Position numbers and translations under genes: made by a program. Source: Closterium sp. NIES-65 (taxonomy: Eukaryota; Streptophyta; Zygnematophyceae; Desmidiales; Closteriaceae). Taken from it: a stretch of 64,000 nucleotides of DNA. The DNA is taken from the NCBI GenBank assembly GCA_948144175.1, contig CANXME010000401.1:1-64000 (forward strand), in the 5' to 3' direction. The notes below the pieces were generated by a model. That model ran no database searches. It saw only the letters and a program-made list of their open reading frames with translations, and was not told where the DNA came from. Below are positions 53,371 through 64,000 of the stretch, piece after piece. Positions within the stretch are counted from its first letter, which is position 1; each line of letters opens with the position of its first letter.

Positions 53371-53879
53371 TCTTCGATCGCCTCAGCGTACGATCGAGGA
53401 GTCGGGATGTCTGGTGCATCCGGGTCTCCCTCAGGGGCAATCAGCGTGGATTTGAGATGAGGCAAAGCAGCAGTAAAACACTGGAACTCCTCCTGCTTGT
53501 CCTCAAAGACGTCCGTGCTAGGAGCACACTCACCCCCGACGGACGGAGGACAGACAGACTCAGACTCAGCAATAAGACTAGCAATGTAGTCTAGACGATA
53601 GCGAGCAGCAATGTCAAGAAGCTCAACAACTAAGGCAGACGCAGTAGTGGACTCAAAGGAAGGGTCAGTGACAAAAGTAGCCAAGAGACGCGTGACAGTA
53701 GGACTTGCAGCACGACTACTATTGTGAGCAGCACAAACGGGCGACGCAGGACGAGACGCAGGCTCACGACACTCAGCAAGCCCTCCAGTAGAACCAGTGT
53801 AGGGAGAAGGAGCAGGTAGGGGGGAAGCGGGCTGTAACTGTGATCGCGACTGGACAGGTTGTGGACACTATAAGGGAGG

Positions 53880-54060
53880 AGCAGGACCCCCAGGCTCAGC
53901 ACCCCCAGGCTCCGCACCCCCAAGGTCGGCACCCCCAGGCTCAACACCCCCAGACTCAGCACCCCCAAGCTTAGCACCCCTAGACTCAGCACTCGCAAGC
54001 TCAGCACCCCTAGACTCAGCACCCACAGGCTCAGCACCCCTAGCAGCACCAGAGTCAACA
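53880..54060 (-). repeat. 15-bp minisatellite in the pol linker of copia C
   Basis: About 11-12 units near GGGGGTGCTGAGCCT on the minus strand, more diverged than in element 3. Confidence 0.83.
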
Positions 54061-54129
54061 GCGACCTCGACAGGCTCGACTGCGTCTACCTGGGACACAC
54101 CTGACGGGGCAGTACCCTGAGGGGGGAGA

Positions 54130-55700
54130 GGGTCTACCGGGGGAGGACCTGGCTCAAGGAAGAGCGGCGGCGTGGGGAGGGGCGCAGTGCGGTAGGAGAA
54201 GAGACGGTAGTAAGGCACCGACTCGTCAAAGGTGACGTCCTGGGGGGACAGAACACGGCGCGAGGTGGGGTGGTAAAACTGCCAACCAGGCGCGTCAGGG
54301 GGGAAGCCAAGGAAGACGCAGGGAACCGCACGGGGGGACAGCTTGTCCGCAGACAAGTCGCGGACAAACGCTTGAGATCTCCACACATGGAACGCAGACG
54401 CATCGCCAACCTTCCCCGTCCACCTCAGGGTGGGAGAGGTCTCCGGCAAGGAGACACGGGGCTGAAGGTTGATCTGATCCGCTGCGTACTGAACCGCAAA
54501 CGACCACAGAAAATGGGGAGCAGCCGCATGGATCATGGACGTACGAGCGACGTCCATGACCATGCCAATGCGGCGCTCAGCAATCCCATTTTGTTGTGGA
54601 GAGGCCGGAAGCGTGAAGGTCTGGTGGATGCCCTGTGCACGACAGAAGGCTCCCAGAAGGGCAGAGGAAAACTCTATGCCTCTGTCAGAGTGCAGACGCA
54701 GAACAGGAAAGTCTGAGCCGAAACTCTCTTTGAGCTAGAGACGAGCTACGCGGATCCAGTCGATCAACACCCCAGTGACGTCACCCTTGCTGCGCAAGGG
54801 GAACACCGTGGTGTAATGCGAGTAGTCGTCAACCACCAACAGGAAGTAACGCTCGTGACCCTGGCCACGGACGCGGGCGGGGCCCCACACGTCCATGTGA
54901 AGAGTCTGCAGCGGAGCCTCTGTCGGAGGAAACTCGGAGGAGTGAGGGGCGGCGCGCTGCCGCCCCTCGACGCAGGGAACGTAAGTAGGGGCAGGCCCTG
55001 GAGGGAGGGACCGGGGGAGACCAGAGACAATGACACGGGAGGCTATACCTCAGAAACGAGGCAGGGAGGGGTGACCAAGGCGGTGGTGCTAGAGGAGGGT
55101 CTGGTGGGACAGGAGACGACATGAGCAGGGAGCACACTCAGGACCAGACCTGGACGCTGCAGCAAACACCTGACTCGACGCAGATATCTGACCAGACGCA
55201 GCAACCGGAGGGGACTCAGTAGTCAGTGTGTACAGGCTCGACCCCGGCCGACGGGTAAACGTGGCCAAGTGTTGGCCCATCTGAGCACACGTACAGTGGG
55301 TCACCCGCGGACCCGCAGGAGTGAACTGGTCAACCCCCCCATCTAAACAGGGTGGCAGAGGGGGCTGCCGGACACGGTAAGACAGCGGAGAAGTGAGCAA
55401 GGACAGGACCCCCAGAGGGGTCCGCCAGGGAGACTGCAACCGGCCAACTAAGCGGCGTAAGCGTGGTGCGATGTCGAAAGAAGGAGCGGGAAGCACCCGA
55501 GTCAAGGGTGAAGGTGTGTAAGGCCTGAGCCGACGTGGTACCTGAGAGAGCAGACTCACCGGCACCTGGGGCAGCAGACGCACAAGCACCTAGAGCAGCT
55601 GCCTCACCAGCACCTAGAGCAGCAGCCTCAATGCCTGGGTCAGGCGGAACACACAGGTAAGAGTCACCCTCATCACTAGTAGACATAGCATACATGGCAG
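54130..55700 (-). pseudogene. protease and integrase region of copia C
   Basis: Protease FTLDSGASRSFFRH near 55,510. Pre-integrase and integrase core lie at about 54,330-55,110, with the D-D-E region of the core recognisable, and C-terminal CVFLGFPPDAPGWQFY near 54,290. Fossil. Confidence 0.85.
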
Positions 55701-55819
55701 CAGGAATAGCATCATAGTCAAGATTAAAGATGCAACCCCCGCCCTAGACAGATCTCCCAAGCGAGGGATCTCAGTGACGTCAGGGAACTGGTGACGCCAA
55801 GCGTCCGTCAAGCGGCCGA

Positions 55820-57022
55820 AGCAGCGCTGGGTGGAGTGCGGGCCCCCGCACTGCTCATTAGCGCGGTTGCCAGTACGGAGGACGTAGGTACAGTGACTAG
55901 TACCCCCACCTCGCTAACGCCCAGCGTACCACTCACAAAGCTGCTGGGGGGACGGGTTCTCACAAGTGCGCTGCTGCTGCTGGCGCTCACCACCACCTAA
56001 GCCGCCCCGCTGCGCAGAGCCACCCCGACTAGCTCCACCTCCTCCGCCGCCACCTCCGCCACCGCCGCCACTGCCTCCTCCTCCGCTCCCACCGCCACCG
56101 CCGCCGCCGCCTCCGCCGCCACCGCCGCCACTGAAGCCCCCACCTCCGCCACCACTCCCACCACCATCCCCACTCCCTCCGCCTCCTCCACCTCCACCTC
56201 CACCGCCCCCGCTAGCCCCTCCAGCGCCCTTGCCCCCCTCGCCCTTGCTGGTGCAGCGTCGCCCGCTATGGGCAGACGCAGCTCCGACTGACTCAAAGCC
56301 AACGAGGTCGACGGCAGCAGCAGAGGCAACACAGGGCAACACGGGGGAGGGGGAGCACCCCTCAAAGAAGGGGGCACGAGGGTCACCACGAGAGGCTCCT
56401 ACAGCAACTATACTCTTCTCAGCTGCCAGGAGGCGCTCCTCGAGGAGGTCAACGGTGAGTGTGGTGGGGCAAACAGAGAGGAAGTGGTCCCTGACCGAGC
56501 GAAGGGAGTCTGGGAGCCGGGTGACTATGTAGTAGAGGGTGATGTACATGGGGGGGGGGGGTTCTTGGTGTAGAACTCAGCAGGAAGAGCAGCTCGGTAG
56601 CGGGTGTCACTAGTGCGAAGGTGCTTAATGAGGCCAGCAACAGTGGGAAAGGCGACGAGGTCAGGGAACAGGTACGGCAGCATGAGGCGGCTAAGGGCAG
56701 CAGTGGCAGGGGAAGAGTAGCGTGCAACTACAGCTTCATACAAGGTCTTAACACTCTTGTACTGACTAAAGTGCGCACGCTCAGCGGTCGGTAAGTGGCG
56801 ATGCACAGCAAGACGGGCTGCAGCATCGCGGGTGGCCCAGTGTGAGCGAACAGTGCTGTCAGCATCAGCAGGCGAGGCAGGAGAGGCACCAGAGGTGAGA
56901 TCGAACAGGGAGAGTCCATCTGCCCTATCGCACTGTAGGAAGAGCTGGAGGTCATCGACCCAGACCTCGAAGTCAAAAGCATGACCTTCAGCATCAAAGG
57001 TGAGGACACTGGGGGTAGCCAT
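55820..57022 (-). pseudogene. gag region of copia C
   Basis: Starts MATPSVLTFDAEGHAFDFE at 57,022. Copia gag block DLQLFLQCDRADGLSLFDLT, a run of 12 C on the coding strand (56,550-56,561), a second gag block (YIVTRLPDSLRSVRDHF), a polyglycine tract (about 56,030-56,240), and a cysteine/histidine box (CTYVLRTGNRANEQCGGPH) near 55,830-55,890. Fossil. Confidence 0.86.
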
Positions 57023-57099
57023 GACAACAGTGGTCTAGCAGGGAGTGCTCTCACCTGTCCGAGTGGGTAGGGCCGGGGCGCGCTGGAAGGAACAGGGCG

Positions 57100-57892
57100 G
57101 CAACCGCGGTGACAGCGGCTCGGCAGTGGTGGCTCGACGGCGGCCTCGGCGGCTTGGCTGCTAGGTGGCTCGGCGGCTTGGCGGTTCGGCGGCTCGGCTG
57201 CTGGGCGGCTCGGCGGCTCGGCGGCTCGGGTGCTGGGCGGCTCGGCGGTTCGGCGGCTCTGCTGCTCGGCGGTGAAGGGGTCGGGGAGGGACCGAAAAGG
57301 GCGGCGACAGGACCGCAAGGGGTGGCGACGGGGCCGTTAAGGGCGGTGATGAGGCCGTGAGATTCGGCGACGGGGCCGCTAGGGCAGCAACGGGGCCGCG
57401 AAGGGCGGCAACAGGGCCGCGAGGGGCGGCGACGGGGCCGGGAGGGGCGGCGACGGGGCCGCTAGGGGCGGCGACGAGGCCGCGTAGGGCGGCGACGGGG
57501 CCGATAGGGGCGGCGACGGAGCCGCTAGGGGCGGCGACGGGGCTGCAAAGGGGCCGCGAGGGGCCTCGAGGGGGGCCGCGACGGGGCCGCTAGGGGTGGC
57601 GACGGGGCCGCGAAGGGGCCGCAAAGGGGCCGCGAGGGACCTAGGAGGGCGGCGACGGGGCCGTTAGGGGCAGCGAAGGGGCCGTTAGGGGTGGCCATGG
57701 GGCCGCTAAGGGTGGCGCAAGGGGCCGTGAGAGGGGCCTCTAGGAGGGCGCGATAGGGCGCTAAGCGCAGGGGCGACTCGACGAGAAGGCGGCCCACGGA
57801 GCGCGCCTCGGGCAGGGGCGACTTGCGCTCCGGTCAGAAAAAAAAGCTCGATTCCAAGGGTGGGCCCTAAGAAGCGTTCCCATTAGGGAACC
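57100..57892 (-). repeat. GC-rich minisatellite leader of copia C
   Basis: CGGCTCGGCGG units (57,110-57,270) and GGGGCCGCTAGGGGCGGCGA units (57,300-57,720). Same two blocks as copia P but with different copy numbers. Confidence 0.85.
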
Positions 57893-58030
57893 TGCTCTAT
57901 ACCATGTGAAGAAACGAGGAATGAATGAACTCGGAAAGAGGTGGGTACTAGTAGGAAAACCTAGAAATGTTGTACCCCATATTGTCTACCCCACTACAGC
58001 ATACACAGTCTATAGCATATAAGTTTGACA
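57893..58030 (-). repeat. 5' LTR (57,905-58,030) and primer site of copia C
   Basis: 126 bp. On the minus strand TGTCAAACTTATATGC...TTCACA, followed by TGGTATAGAGCA. Confidence 0.92.
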
Positions 58031-58102
58031 CCAAGTGCCGTCCTCACAGGTGCGGTCGGTCCAACGGACCAAAAAGTCTATGTGGCGATTAGCGGCGTCA
58101 AG

Positions 58103-58228
58103 TGTTAAGAAACGAGGAATGAATGCATTGAGCAGAATGAGGAGTACAAGTAGTAAACCCTAAAGTGTTGTACCCCATATGAACTGCCCCACTACAGCCT
58201 ACACAGACTATAGCACATATGCCTAACA
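58103..58228 (-). repeat. 3' LTR of copia D
   Basis: 126 bp, minus-strand ends TGTTAGGCATATG...TTCTTAACA. Related to, but clearly diverged from, the LTRs of copia C and P, so a separate subfamily. Flank TCAAG (58,098-58,102). Confidence 0.85.
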
Positions 58229-59690
58229 CACGCCCATAGGCAAAGTGGGGAAGAACAAGGGGTCACAAGACCAGTCAAGCAAAGCAAAGCTAGCTCAAGG
58301 TGGATCACAACGTCACCATACAGTTTGAGCACAATGCCAGTTCACATGCAAGATCATATATATAAAAGTATACAAGCAAGTGCAGGTATATAAAGAGTAC
58401 AGTACAAACAAGGTCAAGAAGTGAGCAAGTGAGGCCAAGTAGGCACAAGGCCTAGCATAGCATAGAAGCGCTGATGATCACAGGCGGAAGGGCCTTGGTA
58501 AAGATATCAGCAGTGTTGGCCTCAAGGGCCACGTAGGTGAGGTGGACCTGACCATGCTGCTGCAGCTCACGAGCCAGGAAGTAGCGAAGAGCAATGTGCT
58601 TCGATTTGTGCTCGTGTCTGTGCTCCCGACACAAGGCCAGCATGGCCTTGTTGTCTAGGTACAGAACTGGAGGAGAATGAGGTGGCCCTCCTAGGTCAGT
58701 CAGCAGGTAGATGAGCCAGTGTAGCTCCTGTGCAGCCATCGCCCTCGCGTAGATCTCAGCCTCACAGCTGGAGGTGAGAACAAAAGATGAGCGGGTAGAC
58801 CGCCACGAAACAGAGCCGGAGCCAAGGCTCAAGGTGTAACCGTGTGACGACCACTGCAGAGCCTGGTCGTCAGCCCAAGAAGCATCTGCGTGACCTGTGA
58901 GGACCACTCGACGTCGCCCTCCAAGCACTAGCCCCATGGCCGACGTACTGCACAAGTGGGGGAGAATAAGGGGTCACAAGGCCAGTCATGCAAAGCAAAG
59001 CAAAGCAAAGCAAGCTCATGGTGGATCACAACGTCACCACATAGTCCGAGCACAACAGCAAGGCGACAAGGCTAGTTCACATGCAACATCATATATGTTA
59101 TGGTGAACAAGCAAGTGCAGGTATATAAAGAGTACAGTACAAACAAGGTCAAGAAGTGAGCAAGTGAGGCCAAGTAGGCACAAGGCCTAGCATAGCACAG
59201 AAGCGCTGATGATCACAAGCGGAAGGGCCTTGGAAAAGATATCAGCAGTGTTGGCCTCAGAGGCCACGTAGGTGAGGCGGAGCTGACCATGCTGTTGCAG
59301 CTCACGAGCCAGGAAGTAGCCAAGAGCAATGTGCTTCGTTCTGTGCTCGTGTCTGTGCTCCCAACAAAAGGCCAGCATGGCCTTGTTGTCTACGTACAGA
59401 TCTGGAGGAGAACGAGGCGGCTCTCATAGGTCAGTCAGCAGGTAGGTGAGCCACTGTAGCTCCTGTGCAGCCATGGCCCCCGCGTAGATCTCAGCCTCAC
59501 AGCTGGAGCCGAGAACAGAAGACGAGCGGGTAGACTGCCACGAAACAGGGCCGGAGCCAAGGCTGAAGGTGTAACCCTGTGAGGACCGCTGTCTCGGCTG
59601 GTCTTCAACCTAAGAAGTGTCTGCGTGACCTGTGAGAACCACTCGATGTCGCCCTCCAAGCACTAGCCCCATGCTCGACGTACTGCACAC
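58229..59690 (-). repeat. direct duplication of 3' UTR plus RNase H in copia D
   Basis: 58,232-58,955 and 58,956 to about 59,690 are two diverged copies (about 90% by eye) of the same segment. Each has GTCACAAGACCAGTCA-type 3' UTR sequence followed by RNase H (CEAEIYARAMAAQEL). The junction falls at GTACTGCACAAG. Confidence 0.83.
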
Positions 59691-59699
59691 GTAGCACAA

Positions 59700-60700
59700 C
59701 ACCCTCTTCGCTGCAGCCATGTGCTCTGGTCCGTGTCTCCCAGGAGCAACATAGCGTGCCAAGATGCTAAGAGGGTATGCAAGGTCAGGTCGTGTACAGG
59801 TCATCAGGTACATGAGGCAGCCAACAAGCTCTGGGTACGGGCCACTCGGCTCTACGGACTCATCCGAAGGCAGAGCTGAGAGCGAGTGGCGAGTAGACAG
59901 AGGAGTGGCCTGAGGCGAGGAGTACGTGAAGCCGAAGCGCTGAAGGACCTGCTGCACCATGTGTGACTGAGTCAGGGTAATGGTGCGCTGTGCTCTGACC
60001 CGGGTGATCTGCAAGCCAAGGTAGCTGCGCAGTTCACCGAGGTCTGTGCACGTGTGTCTCTTCTGCAGCTCCTACTTCACGTGGGCGAGTCCAGCAGTGT
60101 CAGCAGTGGCAAAGACCAAGTCGTCGACATACACGAGGATGTAGAATGGCGGCAAAGAGGTGTCGGTGCGCAGAAACAGCGATGGGCCGGCTGTAGAAGG
60201 AGCAAACCCAAGAGCCGCAAGTGTAGTCCTCAGTTTGTCGTGCCACTCACGGGGCGCCTGGCGGAGACCATAAACTGGCCGCCTGAGGCTCCACTTGGTA
60301 CCAGGAGGAAACGACCCAGTGAAGCCAGGTGGGCGGCGCAGCCATATCTCCTCGTGCAGGCTGCCCTGTAGGAAAGCTGTGCTGAAGTCAAGAGAGTGAA
60401 GCTCGTAGTCGCGCTGAGCGGCTATGTGGAGCAGCACCCGAAGAGTGGTCATCTTCGGGGTGGGAGAGAAGGTCTGAAAGTAGTCAACTCCCTGCCGCTG
60501 ACTGAAGCCTCGAGCCACGTAACGCGCCTTGAAGACAGGCGGAGAACCCGGCGGCCGCTTCACCCTGAAAATCCACATGCCACTGACGATGTTCGCCCCA
60601 GGTGGGGGAACCTCGTCAACGTAGGTGCCAGTGGACTTCCAAGAAGCCATCTTTGCGTCCATGGCTGACTGCCATTGAGAGGACTAGGGACCCTCGATCG
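59700..60700 (-). pseudogene. RT and proximal RNase H region of copia D
   Basis: RT blocks MDAKMASWKSTGTYVDEVP, GMWIFRVKRPPGSPPVFKAR, LDFSTAFLQGSLHEEIW, VYGLRQAPREWH, FYILVYVDDLVFATAD in one long open stretch (about 60,072-60,662), then MQITRVRAQRTITLTQSH and MYLMTCTRPDLAYPLSIL. Fossil. Confidence 0.88.
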
Positions 60701-60899
60701 CCTCAGCGTACGATCGAGGAGTCGGGATGTCTGGTGCATCCGGGTCTCCCTCAGGGGCAATCAGCGTGGACACGAGATGAGGCAAAGCAGCGGCAAAACA
60801 CTGGAACTCCTCCTGCTTGTCCTCAAGGACGTCCGTGCCAAGAGCACACTCACCCCCGACGGACGGAGGACGGACAGACTCAGACTCAGCAAGAAGACT

Positions 60900-62000
60900 A
60901 GTGGCGTAGTCTAGAGGACAGCGAGCAGCGAAGTCGACAAGGCAGACGCACCGGTGGACTCAAAGGAAGGGTCAATGACAACAGTGGCCAAGAGACGCGT
61001 GACAGTAGGAGTGGCAGCACGAAGATAGTCAGACTCAGGGTCAGGACGGACACGAAGAGAGGACTCTAGAGGAGACGGCAACGGGACACGCAGAGAAGAA
61101 GTGGAAGGACGCAGTGCCATGTGGTGTGTGCTTGCAAACGTAGGAGGACGCGGAACACGACGACTAGTGCGAGCAGTGCGAACAAGCGACGCAGGACGAG
61201 ACGCAGGCTCACGATGCTCAGCAAGACCTCCAGTAGGACCACTGTAGGGAGAAGGAGTAGGAAGAGGGGATGCGGGCTGTAACTGTGACTTCGACTGGAC
61301 GGGTTGTGGACACTCTAAGGGAGGAGTAGGAGCAGTAGAGGGCAGGAGACCAAGAACCTGTTTTAGGAGTGGAACGAAGTACGACCTCGGCCGCGTAGCG
61401 CCTCCAGAACAAGCAGAGATGGCACCAGTACCCCCAGCAGCAGCACCAGCGCCAGCCGCACCTCCAGCTCCAACAGCGTCAGCTCCAGCACCCTCTGACG
61501 CACCAGCGCCAGCAGAAACACCAGGGCCAACACCCCGAGTAGCTCCAGCTCCAGCAGCTCCAGTAGCACCAACTCCAGCAGGACCGGCAGCTCCAACACC
61601 GCCAGCAGCTCCAGCAGGACCAACTCCAGCAGCTTCAGAAGCACCCCCAAGTCCTAGCAGCTCTAGTACCGCCAGTACGAGCACCTCCGGAACCAGCAGC
61701 AACAGTAGTGCCTCCAGCTCCAGCAGCACGACTCCAGCGCCGGGCAAACCACTCGCGCAGCTCCTGCGGAGAGAGTAGCTCCCGCCTCGACGAAGCACCG
61801 CCGGCGGCCACACGAGCAGACCCAGCGCCCCCAGGCTCCGCACCCCCAGGCTCCGCACCCCCAGACTCAGCACCCCCAGGCTCAGCATCCCCAGTCTCAG
61901 CACCCCCAGGCTCAGCACCCCCAGACTCAGCACCTGTAGGCTCAGCACCTCCAAACCCGGCACCTGCAGGCTCAGCACCTCTAGCAGCACGAGAGTCAAG
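60900..62000 (-). pseudogene. pol linker of copia D, with repeats
   Basis: A long open minus stretch begins in GGGGGTGCTGAGCCTGG repeats (61,830-61,990), continues in Gly/Ala/Val/Leu-rich low-complexity sequence (61,390-61,700), then the conserved spacer before RT (RPSTSSLRVPLPSPLESS, VTRLLATVVIDPSFEST near 60,960-61,100). The linker between integrase and RT is poorly conserved in copia families. Fossil. Confidence 0.7.
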
Positions 62001-62049
62001 AGCAGCCTAGACAGGCTTGATTGCGTCTATCTGGGACACACCTGACGGG

Positions 62050-63660
62050 GCAGGACCGTGAGGGGGGAGGGGGTTTTCCGGGGGGAGGAGCCGGCACAAA
62101 GAAGAGCGGCGGCGGGGGAAGGGGCGCAGCGCGGTAGGGGAAGAGACGGTAGTAAGGCACCGACTCGTCTAAGGTGACGTCCAGGGAGGACAGAACACGG
62201 CGCAATGTGGGGTGGTAAAACTGCCACCCAGGCGCGTCAGGGGAGAAGCTGAGAAAAACGCAGGGAACAACACGGGGAGATAGCTTGGCCGCAAACAAGT
62301 CGTGGACAAACGCCCGAGATCCCAAGACCCAAAACGCAGACGCATCGCCAACCTTGCCGGTGCTGCGTCTCCTGCTAGGGGCAGACGCAGCGCCGACCGA
62401 CCTGAAACCAACGAGGTCGGCCGCAGCAGCAGAAGCAACAGAGGGCAAGAGGGGGGAGGGGGAACACCCCTCAACGACGGGGATGCGAAGGTCACCACGA
62501 GAGGCTCCTACAGCGACTCTGTTCTTTTCTGCTGCTAGGAGGCCCTTCTCGAGGAGGCTCCGCACCCCCACGCTCCACACCCCCAGGCTCCGCTTCCCAG
62601 ACTCAGCACCCCCAGGCTCAGCACCCCCAGTCTCAGCACCCCCAGGCTCAGCACCCCCAGAATTAGCACATGCAGGCTCAGCACCTCCAGACCCGGCACA
62701 TGCAGGCTCAGCACCTCTTGCAGCACCGGAGTCAACAGCAACCTAGATTAGCTCGATTGCGTCTTCCTGGGACACACCTACGAGGCAGGAATTTGAGGGG
62801 GGAGGGGGTCTACTGGGGGAGGACCTGGCACAAGGAAGAGCGGCGGCGAGAGAAGGGTCGCAGCGCGGTAGGGGAAGAGACGGTACTAAGGCACCGATTT
62901 GTTAAAGGTGACGTCCTGGGAGGACAGAACACGGCGCGAGGTGGGGTGGTAAAACTGCCACCCAGGCGCGTCAGGGGGGAAGCCGAGGAAGACGCAGGGA
63001 ACAGCACGGGGGGACAGCTTGTCCTCAAACAAGTCGCGGAAAAACGCCCGAGATCCCCAGACCCGAAACGCAGACGCATCGCCAACCTTCCCTGTCCACC
63101 GCAAGGTGGGGGAGGTCTCTGGCAAGGAGACCCGGGGCTGAAGGTTGAGCTGATGCGCCGCGTACTGAACTACAAACGGCCACAGAAAATGGGGGCAGCC
63201 GCATGGATCATGGACGTACGAGCGACTTCCATGACCATGCCAATTCGGCGCTCAGCAATCCCATTTTTCTATGGAGAGGCCGGAAGCGTGAAGGTCTGGC
63301 GGATGCCTTGTGCACGACAGAAGGCTCCCAGAAGGGCGGAGGAAAACTCCCCGCCTCTGTACGAGTGCAGACGCAGAACAGGAAAGTCCGAGCCGAAACT
63401 CTCTTTGAGCTGGAAACGAGCTGCGCGGATCTAGTCGATCAACACCCCAATGATATCACCCTTGCTGCGCAAGGGGAAGACTGTGGTGTAACGCGAGTAG
63501 TTATGAACCACCAACAGGAAGTAAAGCTTGTGTCCCTGTCCATCGACGCGGGCGGGGCCCCACACGTCCATGTGAAGAGACTGCAGCGGAGCCTCTGTCG
63601 GAGGAAACTCGGAGGAGTGAGGGGCGTCGTGCTGTCGCCCCTCGACGCAACGGACGTGTT
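62050..63660 (-). pseudogene. integrase region of copia D with gag fragment
   Basis: Integrase core fragments at about 63,200-63,600 (HMDVWGP-type, FFW-type blocks) and TGKVGDASAFRVWGSRAFF... CVFLGFPPDAPGWQFY at about 62,900-63,100. A repeat array lies at 62,560-62,720, followed by a gag fragment (LLAAEKNRVAVGASRGD) and a second copy of the integrase C-terminal block. Fossil mosaic. Confidence 0.8.
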
Positions 63661-64000
63661 ATAGTCACAGTAGGCTGCAATGTGCCTAAAACGAAAGATA
63701 GAGTGCAGAGTCGGATTTCTGCACAGCGGCTTCAAACGATCATATCGTTCTGGTCAGAACTTCAAATGACTTGATTCAACTTGGATCTGGAGCGTCTTAT
63801 TGTCGCCTACAATAGGAAATTTAGATCGCACTATCTGACCAAGTATTGACGACACAGCACTGGTTTGAACGAACGGCACTATGGCAGCCACTATAGTCTT
63901 AGAACACAAGATAGGAAGAAGTTAGGAAGAGTTACGAGTTGGGAATGACTCCCAGCTCCTACAAACCCCAAGAGCCAAGGTACAGTAATGTGGAACAGTG
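63661..64000. other. unassigned DNA at the right edge
   Basis: About 340 bp, AT-richer than copia D. It begins GTGTTATAGTC immediately after the integrase sequence stops. No frame of note. A TG...CA LTR of another element is possible but cannot be tested with one end outside the window. Confidence 0.4.

Larger units (their letters stand above)
51493..58030 (-). mobile_element. Ty1/copia retrotransposon, copia C (complete outline, broken)
   Basis: 6,538 bp. LTRs 51,493-51,617 and 57,905-58,030 are about 89% alike. Perfect duplication CCAAG (51,488-51,492 and 58,031-58,035). Primer site at 57,893-57,904. All copia parts in order on the minus strand. Inserted in the chromodomain coding of gypsy 3. 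Broken, with perhaps eight or more breaks. The oldest datable copia here. Same family as copia P. Confidence 0.95.
33925..58102 (-). mobile_element. Ty3/gypsy chromovirus, gypsy 3 (outermost layer, 3' part visible)
   Basis: Visible parts: 3' LTR of about 288 bp (33,925-33,934 plus 51,098-51,375; plus-strand ends TGACAG...CCTTGCA), a G-rich purine tract (about 51,378-51,410 on the minus strand), and chromodomain-like coding on both sides of copia C (51,411-51,492 and 58,031-58,102; HIDFLVRW). The body further upstream is replaced by copia D or lies beyond the window. Host to gypsy 1, copia C and copia D. Broken and oldest by nesting. Confidence 0.65.
58103..63660 (-). mobile_element. Ty1/copia, copia D: mosaic, 5' part missing
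   Basis: The 3' LTR is 58,103-58,228. Upstream on the minus strand are RNase H twice (58,450-58,955 and 59,180-59,690), RT (59,940-60,690), a linker with 15-bp repeats, an integrase C-terminal block twice (62,060-62,340 and 62,820-63,100) with a gag fragment between (62,340-62,545), and the integrase core up to about 63,660. No protease, leader or 5' LTR follows. The repeated blocks differ by roughly 10%, so they look like recombination between copies. Heavily broken. Confidence 0.85.

Overview
The window is a transposon-dense stretch of a eukaryotic nuclear genome, most likely from the streptophyte green lineage. The reasons are spliced genes, copia elements with plant-type initiator-Met tRNA primer sites (TGGTAT...), chromodomain-bearing gypsy elements, and a bHLH transcription factor. 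A zygnematophyte alga such as Closterium would fit the GC-rich, low-complexity flavour, but the genus is only a guess. No rRNA gene, functional tRNA gene or CRISPR array was seen.

Layout. 1-1,895: 5' part of a copia element on the minus strand, cut by the window edge. 1,896-4,879: unassigned DNA with a few anonymous reading frames. 4,880-12,283: copia element 1 (plus, identical LTRs). 12,284-12,556: a short unassigned island. 12,557-about 23,870: copia element 3 (plus, lacking its RT half), whose 5' LTR was split by copia element 2 (12,578-20,010, plus, TSD TGTTG). About 23,870-26,958: unassigned DNA with coding-like fragments. 26,959-29,254: a six-exon relic of a SIRT5-type sirtuin (plus). 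29,749-32,138: a three-exon bHLH gene (minus), converging on the sirtuin. 32,139-33,924: its upstream region.

33,925 to about 63,660 is one nest on the minus strand. The outermost layer is a chromovirus (gypsy 3). Gypsy 1 (33,935-51,092, TSD GTCCG) sits in its LTR. A 379-bp TRIM-like miniature element (34,400-34,778, TSD CGCCA) and copia 5 (37,433-48,920) sit in gypsy 1, and gypsy 2 (39,144-44,651, plus strand, TSD AACTC) sits in copia 5. Copia C (51,493-58,030, TSD CCAAG) and the mosaic copia D (58,103-about 63,660) sit in the chromodomain region of gypsy 3. The last 340 bp are unassigned.

All LTR elements are treated as fossils and all appear broken to some degree. The LTRs suggest element 1, element 2 and copia 5 are young (98-100% identical), gypsy 1 is intermediate (about 94%) and copia C is older (about 89%). 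The only clear host genes are the bHLH factor, which looks intact, and the sirtuin, which shows several signs of decay. No pathway links them. Coordinates of domains inside fossils are approximate.
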